Part shown: positions 8,081-15,173 of the stretch, one piece after another | Layout: each line of letters begins with the position of its first letter | Numbering within the stretch: position 1 is the stretch's first letter | IMG/VR virus record: IMGVR_UViG_3300025000_000234 | Coordinates: 1-38,772 of that record | DNA length: 38,772 nt | Origin: a virus | Reading direction: 5' to 3' (one strand) | Notes under the pieces: generated by a model | The model's input: only the letters and a program-made list of their open reading frames with translations | What the model was told of the DNA's origin: nothing | The model's database searches: none | Made by a program: the position numbers and the translations under genes

Positions 8081-8944
8081 TCAGTTGTGGGTGAGCAGAG
8101 CGATGCCGGGCTTGGTCTTCCCGGGCATACGCTTGTAGCGATGCACAACCGCGTAGGTCGAGACCACCACGATGTCAGAAGTGCCGAGGATGTCGCGCCC
8201 CACCTCGACAACGGGTTTGCCGTTGTACCAGAGCGCGATGGCGTTCTTCTTGGCGATGATCGTGGTGTACTTCGGAGGGGTCGCGCTCGATGCGGAGACG
8301 CGGTCGCTCTTGCCCCACGGGATGCCGGCGAACTTCGACAGACCGCCGTTGGCGGCGTCGGTGACGAGCGGGCGCCCCGTCGCGTCCTTGAGCTTGAGCA
8401 CGTCGGACTCGACCTTGGAGTGCGAAACCATGAGCGCAATATCGTCGCTCTCGTCGCCCCACTTGGCGCGAGCATCGACAACCGCGTCGTAGTCGAGCGT
8501 GCGAGGAGTCGTCGCGCTGTAGATGTCCGTCAGCATCGCGGGCAGCGACGCCACGCCGCCAGTGATGGCGAGCCGATCGACGGCCGCGCCGAAGCCACCC
8601 AGCAGCTGCTTGGCCGCCTCGACGTAGGGGTCGCCAGCGCCGGCGAAGCGGGCCCAGTCCGTGGACGAGAACGCCTTGCCGATCTTGACGACGGTCCCCT
8701 TCTCGTCTTCCTGCGTGATCTTCTGCGGGGTGAAGGCGGCTCCGTCGGAGATGGTCTCCCACTCGCCGATGCTCCCGAAGTACGGCACGGTCACTTCCGT
8801 GCCGACTTCGTTGATTCCCCCTGGGAACGTGTTGTTGACGGCCACCGCCCCGGTTCCCCAGAGCGCATTAAGCCCGCCGGCGAACGTGGCCTCAACGGCT
8901 TCCACGAGCACCTCGGGCACGACGAGATCAATAAGCTTCGTCAT
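8081..8944 (-). CDS. Major capsid protein (HK97-fold)
   Basis: A 287-residue protein starting MTKLIDLVVPEVLVEAVEAT. It shows the usual HK97-type layout: an N-terminal arm, VGTEVTVPYFGSIGEWETISDGA, an A/P-domain segment AMLTDIYSATTP, KWGDESDDIALMVSHSKVES, PLVTDAANGGLSKFAGIPWG and a C-terminal part with ALWYNGKPVVEVGRDILG and VVVSTYAVVHRYKRMPGK. It directly follows the protease/scaffold gene, as in Mu-like phages. It forms the icosahedral shell. The length agrees with small HK97-fold capsid proteins. Confidence 0.9.
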   Translation of the reverse strand: MTKLIDLVVPEVLVEAVEATFAGGLNALWGTGAVAVNNTFPGGINEVGTEVTVPYFGSIGEWETISDGAAFTPQKITQEDEKGTVVKIGKAFSSTDWARFAGAGDPYVEAAKQLLGGFGAAVDRLAITGGVASLPAMLTDIYSATTPRTLDYDAVVDARAKWGDESDDIALMVSHSKVESDVLKLKDATGRPLVTDAANGGLSKFAGIPWGKSDRVSASSATPPKYTTIIAKKNAIALWYNGKPVVEVGRDILGTSDIVVVSTYAVVHRYKRMPGKTKPGIALLTHN

Positions 8945-8961
8945 CTGTCTTCAATCCCTTC

Positions 8962-10395
8962 TCAGGCCGTGTGCGCCTGGTGTTCGGCCTTGAGAGCCTC
9001 GTAGGTCTTCCGATCGGTCCGGTAGAGATCGGCCTTCTGCTTGTAGGTGAGCTCCGCCCACTTCTTGCCCGCGATCGTGGCGGCGACGCTCTGACCGGTG
9101 GCGCTCTCGTCGGTGTTGTTGGTCTTGGAGGCGAGAGCCTGTTGGACGGGCATGGTCTCGATGTGACCCTTCAGCCACTCAGGATCGCCCAGCCCCTTGT
9201 CGCGAAGGGAATTCTCCATCGCCGGGGTGATCTTCTTGTCGGCGATTCCCTTGGCGATGAGACCGGCGACCTTCGACTCGTTCACGGCCGCCTCGAGCTT
9301 GACGATGTCCTTCTGGGCTTCCTCGAGCTTCTTGGCGGACTCGCTCCAGCCTTCGAGCTTGCCAATGGCCTCGCTGTCGGTCTTGGCTCCGGTCGCATCG
9401 AGCACACGCTTGCGCGTCTGCAGTGCGAGGGAGACCTCGGACACTGCCTCGTCGAGCGAGGCGGTATGGGTCATCGTCTCGAGCGTCTTGAGCACGCTCA
9501 ACCGGGAGTTGAGCGCGTCGGACACGTCCTTGTCGGTGGCAGTGGCCATGAGGCCGAGTGCCAAGATGAGAGCGGTGCGTTCCATGGTGGAACCGGCTTT
9601 CTCCGTCGCTTGGACGGTGTTGTCTTCCGTGGCACTCCGCACACGGATCGAATGCGTTCGTTCGTCGCGTGGAGCTGGCCGGCGCGACATGGTGATTGGC
9701 TCGTAGGTGCGGTGGACTTCCTCCACCTCGTCAGCGAGCGTGGCTTCGAGTCCGGTGAGCGAGTAGCCCCGCCGGTACATCTTGCCGTTGAGCTCGTACA
9801 CGAATACGTCGTCGTAGACCGCCTCGATGTACGGCCACTCGTCCGCCACCTTGATCGAGAGCGCCTTGCGGATCGCTCGGCTGATGTCCTCAAAGGACAG
9901 ACTGGCCTGCAGCTTCACCGAGCGCCGGTCGGCCACCAGCGGTTCGATGCCCAGCATTGCCGGGTCATTCGTCAGCGCGATGTTCCGGAGCTCGACGACG
10001 CGGCCCGTCTCGACCTCGGCCATGCACCATGGGGAGAAGTAGCCCCACTCCTTGTCTTCGATTGCCTTGTAAGCAGCAGGTGTCCACTCGATGTTGACGG
10101 CCCAGAGTTCGGGCCCGTCGTCGGTTTCGCGAACCTCGAGGTCGAACCATCCCGCCGCCTTCTGGTGCTGCGGATCCGGGTCCTCGACATCCAACGCGTG
10201 CGGCCGAGCGTGGGCGTAGTCGAAGTGCAGCCGAATCCCTCGCGCGGTGAATTCCGACATCACCGCTTCGGCCGCCTCGGCGTCGAACACAATGGGGCCG
10301 GTATACGATGGATTCACGCCGGCCTTGAAGATGCGAATCTCCGAGGGCGGCTTGCCTGCCAGCTTCTTCGCCAGCAAGTAGCGTCGCTTTAGCAT
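8962..10395 (-). CDS. Head maturation protease with C-terminal scaffold (Mu I-like)
   Basis: This 477-residue protein is started at ATG 10395 (MLKRRYLLAKKLAG) because CGGAG lies five bases upstream; the in-frame ATG at 10410 abuts the terminator. Residues 1-190 carry the Mu I-type protease core: LHFDYAHARP, an AAGWFDLEVRETDDGPELWAVNIEWT block, EWGYFSPWC and ALTNDPAMLGIEPL. The C-terminal half is helical and charged (KKLEEAQKDIVKLEAAVNES, KKITPAMENSLRDKGLG) and looks like a scaffold. An internal ATG at 9585 (MERTALILALGLM) could give a separate 207-residue scaffold, as Mu gene I contains gene Z, but no strong ribosome site is visible there. The protease processes the prohead before packaging. 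Confidence 0.85.
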   Translation of the reverse strand: MLKRRYLLAKKLAGKPPSEIRIFKAGVNPSYTGPIVFDAEAAEAVMSEFTARGIRLHFDYAHARPHALDVEDPDPQHQKAAGWFDLEVRETDDGPELWAVNIEWTPAAYKAIEDKEWGYFSPWCMAEVETGRVVELRNIALTNDPAMLGIEPLVADRRSVKLQASLSFEDISRAIRKALSIKVADEWPYIEAVYDDVFVYELNGKMYRRGYSLTGLEATLADEVEEVHRTYEPITMSRRPAPRDERTHSIRVRSATEDNTVQATEKAGSTMERTALILALGLMATATDKDVSDALNSRLSVLKTLETMTHTASLDEAVSEVSLALQTRKRVLDATGAKTDSEAIGKLEGWSESAKKLEEAQKDIVKLEAAVNESKVAGLIAKGIADKKITPAMENSLRDKGLGDPEWLKGHIETMPVQQALASKTNNTDESATGQSVAATIAGKKWAELTYKQKADLYRTDRKTYEALKAEHQAHTA

Positions 10396-10411
10396 TGCAA
10401 CTCCGGGCATG

Positions 10412-10438
10412 AAAAAGCCCGCCGGGTCGGGGCGGGCT
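10412..10438 (-). terminator. Rho-independent terminator between head genes
   Basis: The minus strand forms an 8-base-pair stem AGCCCGCC/GGCGGGCT with a 7-base loop, followed by five Ts. It lies between the small gene ending at 10462 and the protease start at 10395, inside what is otherwise one late transcription unit. It could act as an attenuator that sets the ratio of portal/terminase to capsid transcripts, or be overcome by phage antitermination. Confidence 0.8.
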
Positions 10439-10461
10439 CTCAGCGTCAGTTCGTCAGGTGG

Positions 10462-10809
10462 TCAGTAGATGGCGTCGGGGTCGGGCTCTTCTTCAGCCCA
10501 GGCCGCGTCTCTCGCGATGATCGCTACGGCATCCGCAGGGATGTCGGCGTCGGTCGGAGCGTATGTCGAGGTTTCGAGCTGGACTCCGACTCGCCGGGCA
10601 TGCTGGTCGAGGAAGCGGTGCATGAGCCATGCGCTCAGCAGGTCGAGTGGGACATCGCCACCGGGCGCCATTCCGACGTCGACCGGAGAGCCGAGCTCCA
10701 CGCCCGCCCTGACCCGCTCAGCGAGAGGAGTCCGGCCGGTCACGAGGACGGAACCCTTGTCCGTCCAGCGCACCGTCGTGCCGTCCTCGAACTCCCACTT
10801 GTGGATCAC
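10462..10809 (-). CDS. Hypothetical head-module protein
   Basis: The start is GTG 10809, which overlaps the stop of the MuF-like gene as GTGA, the same coupling used elsewhere in this region; it gives 115 residues starting (V)IHKWEFEDGTTVRWTDKG. The N-terminal 35 residues look like a small beta-hairpin module (strand, DGTTVRW, VLVTGRTPLAERV). The C-terminal part is acidic (AEEEPDPDAIY). No family is recognised. It is the last gene before the terminator at 10412-10438. Confidence 0.65.
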   Translation of the reverse strand: MIHKWEFEDGTTVRWTDKGSVLVTGRTPLAERVRAGVELGSPVDVGMAPGGDVPLDLLSAWLMHRFLDQHARRVGVQLETSTYAPTDADIPADAVAIIARDAAWAEEEPDPDAIY

Positions 10810-13310
10810 GCGTAGCCTCCAAGACAACCGAGCACCCACCAGAAGTGCTCGCTGTCTTCACGGTAAGTCCAGAACGGGTCGGTCGCCACTTTTTCTGCTC
10901 CCATCGAGAGCAGTTCGGTCGCGTCGGCCTGGTAGATCTTCCCGCAGTAGGCGGAGAAGAACTTGTCGGGCTTGGCAACTTCGCTCCACCCGTACGGGAT
11001 CCCCGTGAGCGCGCTCAGCGGCTTGGCAACCTCGCCGGCGGTCCGCTTTCCGAGGAATGCAACTGCGGCCTTATGCACCGAAGCGTTGAGCGTCTCGATG
11101 GCGTGCCCCCATTCGTGAATCAGGGACCGCAGGTCGTTGGCGTTGACCCGAGGCGGGGACATCCGGATATCGCAGTAGGCCCGTCCGTTGACGAACCGGA
11201 TCTGGGCCCGGCCGTCGAGCTTCTTGCTCATCATCGCGTCGTAGAACGCCTTGGCTCGATCGAGTCCAGGCATCTTGCGGGGCCGATTCGTGACCTTGGC
11301 TGTGCCCTTTGCTGAGTCGATGTTCGCGATGTGCCCAAGGATCGATGCGACTGCGTTGCCATCGTCGCCCTTGAGAAGCTCGCGCACGGACTTGTCCGGG
11401 TGGGTCTTGGCCGCTTCGACTACCGCTCTGACGCGATCGACGAGAGCCCCGGTCATCGGGCCGTCGTACTTGTCGAGGGCGTGCTTCTTGGCGATTGCCC
11501 CGACTTGCTTCGCGGTCATGTCGAGGCCCCGTTCCTGGGCCGCTCTCCCCCACGCCATCGCACGCGCAGCGTCGCCGTACTTCGAGAATTCCTTCTCCCA
11601 GTGCTCGACGGTGTGCTCAGGCTTCGGCCCCGCGCCCGACTTGGGCTTCGGCCTGGCTTCCGCCTTCTCGGGCTTCGGTGTCCGCTGAACCGGGCGCTTG
11701 TCGAGTCGCTTGAGCCTCGCCTCCAGCTCCTTGCGAATTTCCGGCGGATACTTCTTCGTGTCCGGCTTCCACTCTGCAGCATCCGGAGTCAGACCGAACC
11801 CATCTTGCGACGGTTCCGTCGAGGGAGTCTTGGTGATGCCCTTGCGCTCGGCCTGTGACTTGCGGATCGAGCGAACTACACTGCGGCACCCAAAATGCCG
11901 AGGGGGGTAGTTCGTCTGCCACCAAGGGTGTTCGGCCGGAAGGATCGTTCCGTCGGCCTGCTCGCACATCAGCGTCACGCGATTGTCGAGGATCGCGTCG
12001 AATTGCCAGAAGGGCCGGACCTTCAGGAGCGCTGGCTCCGTCATCTGCTGGTGCCGACCTGCGTTGTACGCGAGTTGCACGTTCGTCCGGTAGATGGTAT
12101 TACCTGTGTACAGACCGTTGATGGTGAAGTAGCCGTGCGCGGTAGAGAGGTTGAACACATGTCCGCGAAATGGAACGAAGCGACGCGAGGCAACGTGATC
12201 GAACTCTATATTTCTGGCCTCAGCATCAAGCGCGTTGCATTGGAGGTTGGCGCCTCCACTGGATGGGTAGCCTCCGTGATCTCCTCCGAGGGGCTCACAC
12301 GATCGCTGCGCGATGCCAGAAGACTGCACTTCGCGCGAGGTGGCAGGCCCTCGCGAGAACGAACCGACCTGCCTAGAGAACAGATCGTTCAGCGATACGT
12401 CTCCGGCGAAAGCGCCAACAGTCTTTGCGGCGCGTTCGGTGTTCACCAGGATACCATCCGGCGCATCGTTGTGTCTACGGGACTCCACTGGCGCAGCGTC
12501 GCAGAAGCCGCAACGCTTCGTGACCACGATCAGATGGCCGCACGCGGCGCAGAATCTAGGAGTCGTAAGGTTGGCCGGTTCGAAGACGTGATCGCTGATT
12601 GGATCTCGCAGCGCGGCGAATTGCCCGAAGCTCAGGTTCCTTGCAGGACGCGCAACATCGACATCGCAATTCCCCCCGTCGCCGTGGAAGTCGTCACTGC
12701 GTCCGTGAATCCGTTCAACGTTGCCTACCTGCGCAATCGCACCGAAGATCTGCGAGATGGTGGATGGTGGTGCTGTTACGTGATTATCTCCCAGCGTACC
12801 AAGGTGCTGTTGCCCACGGTAGCCGATCAGATCGTCGCCCTCGCGAAGTTGGCCCGCGGCAACCCATCCACGGCGCGTGAGCATTGGGTGATTCGGGGTT
12901 GCGGAGAACTTGCGGCCCGACGCGGTGACGACCTCGACAAGGGCCCCCTCGAACCACCGTCGATGAGCTGCCCTTATCACCCCTCCGCTCACAAGGGTGT
13001 CCCCGGGTAGGCACTCCACCCGCCACGCCGGATTCACGACGCTCCCAGCCCAGGCATCGAGGAGCTGCTGACCCACACGTTTCTTGAAGTCGTCCAGCGT
13101 CTCGCCGTTGGCAACGGCCCGGTCGAGAGCGAGCAGGACATCTCGAATCACGTCGGCTTGGGCCACGCCGGCCACGGTGAACGCCTTGCGCTGAGCCCGT
13201 TCGTCGAGCAGGTCCCAAACCTTCTTTCGGACCGGAGTTCGACCGAGCAGCCAAGACGCCGCGGGAGTGAACTCCTCGACGTCGGTGGGTGCGGCCCAGG
13301 GTGCGTTCAC
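10806..13310 (-). CDS. MuF-like minor head protein with intein and C-terminal metallopeptidase-like domain
   Basis: Started at GTG 13310, which overlaps the portal stop (GTGA); 834 residues. The extein is a MuF-family head morphogenesis protein: after splicing, residues NPAWRVE join TIYRTNVQLAYNAGRH, the conserved RTN core, followed by FWQFDAILDNRVTLMCEQADG and HPWWQTNYPPRHFGCRS. Residues 100-404 are an intein inserted exactly at the RTN core. The C-terminal region (about 640-834) contains LIHEWGHAIE (HEWGH at 732-736, a zincin HExxH motif) and later ADATELLSMGAEK, where the Glu may be a third metal ligand. The protein acts in head assembly and may be ejected or process other proteins. Splicing would leave a 529-residue product. 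Confidence 0.9.
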   Translation of the reverse strand: MNAPWAAPTDVEEFTPAASWLLGRTPVRKKVWDLLDERAQRKAFTVAGVAQADVIRDVLLALDRAVANGETLDDFKKRVGQQLLDAWAGSVVNPAWRVECLPGDTLVSGGVIRAAHRRWFEGALVEVVTASGRKFSATPNHPMLTRRGWVAAGQLREGDDLIGYRGQQHLGTLGDNHVTAPPSTISQIFGAIAQVGNVERIHGRSDDFHGDGGNCDVDVARPARNLSFGQFAALRDPISDHVFEPANLTTPRFCAACGHLIVVTKRCGFCDAAPVESRRHNDAPDGILVNTERAAKTVGAFAGDVSLNDLFSRQVGSFSRGPATSREVQSSGIAQRSCEPLGGDHGGYPSSGGANLQCNALDAEARNIEFDHVASRRFVPFRGHVFNLSTAHGYFTINGLYTGNTIYRTNVQLAYNAGRHQQMTEPALLKVRPFWQFDAILDNRVTLMCEQADGTILPAEHPWWQTNYPPRHFGCRSVVRSIRKSQAERKGITKTPSTEPSQDGFGLTPDAAEWKPDTKKYPPEIRKELEARLKRLDKRPVQRTPKPEKAEARPKPKSGAGPKPEHTVEHWEKEFSKYGDAARAMAWGRAAQERGLDMTAKQVGAIAKKHALDKYDGPMTGALVDRVRAVVEAAKTHPDKSVRELLKGDDGNAVASILGHIANIDSAKGTAKVTNRPRKMPGLDRAKAFYDAMMSKKLDGRAQIRFVNGRAYCDIRMSPPRVNANDLRSLIHEWGHAIETLNASVHKAAVAFLGKRTAGEVAKPLSALTGIPYGWSEVAKPDKFFSAYCGKIYQADATELLSMGAEKVATDPFWTYREDSEHFWWVLGCLGGYA
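12099..13013 (-). mobile_element. Intein in the MuF-like protein (305 residues)
   Basis: The Hint splicing blocks are visible: block A CLPGDTLVSGG starting with Cys1 (codon 13013-13011); block B KFSATPNHPML (T-x-x-H); block F/G RGHVFNLSTAHGYFTINGLYT ending in Asn (codon 12101-12099), with Thr as the +1 extein residue. The insertion lies between Glu and Thr of the conserved RxE-T-x-YRTN extein motif. The penultimate residue is Gly, not the usual His, so splicing may be slow or may use another route. The centre (about residues 90-265) has a CAAC...CGFC pair resembling a zinc knuckle. Almost the whole intein is antisense to the endonuclease gene at 12159-13010. Confidence 0.85.
12159..13010 (+). 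CDS. Putative homing endonuclease encoded antisense to the MuF intein
   Basis: A 283-residue protein on the strand opposite the intein. ATG 12159 is preceded by AGAGG nine bases upstream. Residues 8-46 (IELYISGLSIKRVALEVG, then VISSEGLTR) and 70-112 (LPREQIVQRYVSGESANSLC, then HQDTIRRIVVSTGLHW) are two helix-turn-helix units. Residues 140-212 resemble a Vsr/EDxHD-type nuclease core: NIDIAIPPVAVEVVTAS with Asp168 and Glu177, then LRNRTEDLRDGGWWCCYVII. The stop codon is directly adjacent to the intein Cys1 codon. Codons are in exact register with the intein codons, a phase in which GC-rich DNA often gives chance open frames, so reality rests on the nuclease motifs and the ribosome site. Confidence 0.6.
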   Translation: MSAKWNEATRGNVIELYISGLSIKRVALEVGASTGWVASVISSEGLTRSLRDARRLHFARGGRPSRERTDLPREQIVQRYVSGESANSLCGAFGVHQDTIRRIVVSTGLHWRSVAEAATLRDHDQMAARGAESRSRKVGRFEDVIADWISQRGELPEAQVPCRTRNIDIAIPPVAVEVVTASVNPFNVAYLRNRTEDLRDGGWWCCYVIISQRTKVLLPTVADQIVALAKLARGNPSTAREHWVIRGCGELAARRGDDLDKGPLEPPSMSCPYHPSAHKGVPG

Positions 13311-15169
13311 AGGTCCTCGACGACAGCGACGCGTCCCGCGAGCTCCGCCAAGATGGTCGCCTTGTGGGCGAGTTGCTCGAATGCGGCGTTGTCCTTGACC
13401 TGCCCATAGTGCTCGGCGAGCTGCGTCCGAAGACGCTCCGGCCAATCGTCCCCGTCCTCGAGGTCGTCGATGAGCTCGAGCAGCTTCGCCACGTCGGGCT
13501 CGATGGCGCGGGCGGTCACCTGGGCAGCGTCGGTTGCGATGTCGTCAACGAACTGCTGGCCGTTGATGACGCCGGACGCCTTGGCTGGGTCGTCGCCAGA
13601 GGCGAGGGTGATAGAGCGCGCCGACAGCTTCGCCTCAATGATGGGTCCGACGATGCGTGGCACTTCGGCTTGCAGCACCTGGTGGAGCCTTCGCTCAGTT
13701 TCCGCCATAGCGTCAGCGACAACCGCGTCCCAGACGGGACGCCGACGGCTCGCCTTGACGTCTTCCGCATCGTCCTGTGGCTCTGCGTCGTCCCCTTCGT
13801 TCGACGCATCCTCGTCACCTCCGAACTGCGGCGGAACCGGCGCTGGCTCCGACTCCTCCCACTCTGCCCCTTCCTCAAGAGGCATCCCGAACGTCCGTGC
13901 GTACTCGTTCTTGTCCACCGGAGCGCCCAACCCGAGCCACTTCTTCAGCGCGTCAGCGGCCTTGTCCCACGTGGTGGCGAGTGCTGCAGTGTCCGCCGGC
14001 GGTGTCGTGTCGCGCTTCGGCCAAGGGGCCTTGCGTCCATCGCCGAAGTTGAACGCCGCCCACCACCAGATGAGCTGCGACCGAATCGTCGTGGCGCTGG
14101 TCTCGTCGTCGGCGCGGATGATGGCCGCCGCCACCGCCGAGTGCACCTGCGCAGCGGCGTAGCTCCCGCCCTGAACCTCGGTGGAGAGGTTCTGTCCGAG
14201 GATGCGAATCGCGATGGCCGCGTTGGCCATGTTGATCTGCGCCTGGAACGTCTCCCAGGTGTCGGCGACAGCTTCGACGAGCTTCAGATCGTAGCCTGGC
14301 GGCGTAACGATCGTTGTGTCCCGCCCGAGGTCGGAGATGTCGCTCGCGAGCTCGTCGCGGTGCTCCCTGGTCGACCCCTCGTCGGTCGGGAATCCGACGA
14401 GCGTGCCCTGCCCGTGGCGCTCCGAATAGCGCCCCCAGTCGTCCCGGCCGTACTCCTTCAGGAGCCACCAGCGCGATACTGACCGCCACGCTCCTCGCGC
14501 CCACGGACGCTTGCTGCCGTACGGCGTGTACAGCAGCCACGTTCCGTCACCGGGGGTGACCTCGAGCTCGGAGCCGTCCTTCTGCCGAGCGAACCACTTG
14601 CGCTTGTCCTGGTCGTACCGAAGCGACGATGGGTGGATGACGTCGAAGCCGGGAGTCCCGTCCTCCCGGTGGGGGATGAGTCGGATTCCGCTCGGCTGCT
14701 CGACGCGCTCCCACGACGCAATCCGACCGACGCCCACACCGAGGATGATGCCCCACTCCATCCACTCGGAGAGGACGTCCTCGGGGACCATGTCCCACCA
14801 GTCCTCCTCGAGCTCCTCGAGCGGGGCGTTGGTATCCTGCTTCGGCGGCTGGAACTCGAGAGGCAGCCCCAGCAAGCCCCGGACGCGCACCTCGCGCAGA
14901 CACCCGCTCACTCGGTCGTCGGCGAGAATCTCATCGCACAGCAGAGCGGCAAGCCGGAGGTTGCCGGTGTCCGCCATCGCCTCCGCACGCTTGATGAGCG
15001 TGGGCGACCACTCGATTGACGACGAACGGACGGACGACTCGATGAACGGCGCAGGTTTCGGGATGCGCGGCACAACAGTCGCAGCGAGCGACACGGCACT
15101 GGCGATAGCGAGCACACGCCTCCCCACTTGCGTGAGAGTCGTCGATGCTCTGGTTCGCCAGTGGGTCAT
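13307..15169 (-). CDS. Portal protein (DUF935, Mu gp29-like)
   Basis: A 620-residue protein that forms the dodecameric portal vertex. DUF935-type segments are visible: RLAALLCDEILADDRVSGCLREVRVRGLL near residue 70-105, the WEWGIILGVGVG region (EWMEWGIILGVG), HREDGTPGFDVIHPSSLRYD, GRYSERHGQGTLVGF, PPGYDLKLVEAVADT and LGQNLSTEVQGGSYAAAQVH. The last is the gp29-type signature QNLTTE-x-x-GGS-x-AA. The C-terminus is acidic and helical, with a charged linker near residue 450. The order terminase, portal, MuF, protease, capsid is Mu-like. Its stop overlaps the MuF start by GTGA. (Segments quoted are discontinuous.). Confidence 0.92.
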   Translation of the reverse strand: MTHWRTRASTTLTQVGRRVLAIASAVSLAATVVPRIPKPAPFIESSVRSSSIEWSPTLIKRAEAMADTGNLRLAALLCDEILADDRVSGCLREVRVRGLLGLPLEFQPPKQDTNAPLEELEEDWWDMVPEDVLSEWMEWGIILGVGVGRIASWERVEQPSGIRLIPHREDGTPGFDVIHPSSLRYDQDKRKWFARQKDGSELEVTPGDGTWLLYTPYGSKRPWARGAWRSVSRWWLLKEYGRDDWGRYSERHGQGTLVGFPTDEGSTREHRDELASDISDLGRDTTIVTPPGYDLKLVEAVADTWETFQAQINMANAAIAIRILGQNLSTEVQGGSYAAAQVHSAVAAAIIRADDETSATTIRSQLIWWWAAFNFGDGRKAPWPKRDTTPPADTAALATTWDKAADALKKWLGLGAPVDKNEYARTFGMPLEEGAEWEESEPAPVPPQFGGDEDASNEGDDAEPQDDAEDVKASRRRPVWDAVVADAMAETERRLHQVLQAEVPRIVGPIIEAKLSARSITLASGDDPAKASGVINGQQFVDDIATDAAQVTARAIEPDVAKLLELIDDLEDGDDWPERLRTQLAEHYGQVKDNAAFEQLAHKATILAELAGRVAVVEDL

Positions 15170-15173
15170 TCGG

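Noticed and set aside
5650-10392. Long plus-strand frames opposite the head genes
   Set aside because: They mirror the codon structure of capsid, protease and gp36 genes and have no ribosome sites or motifs.
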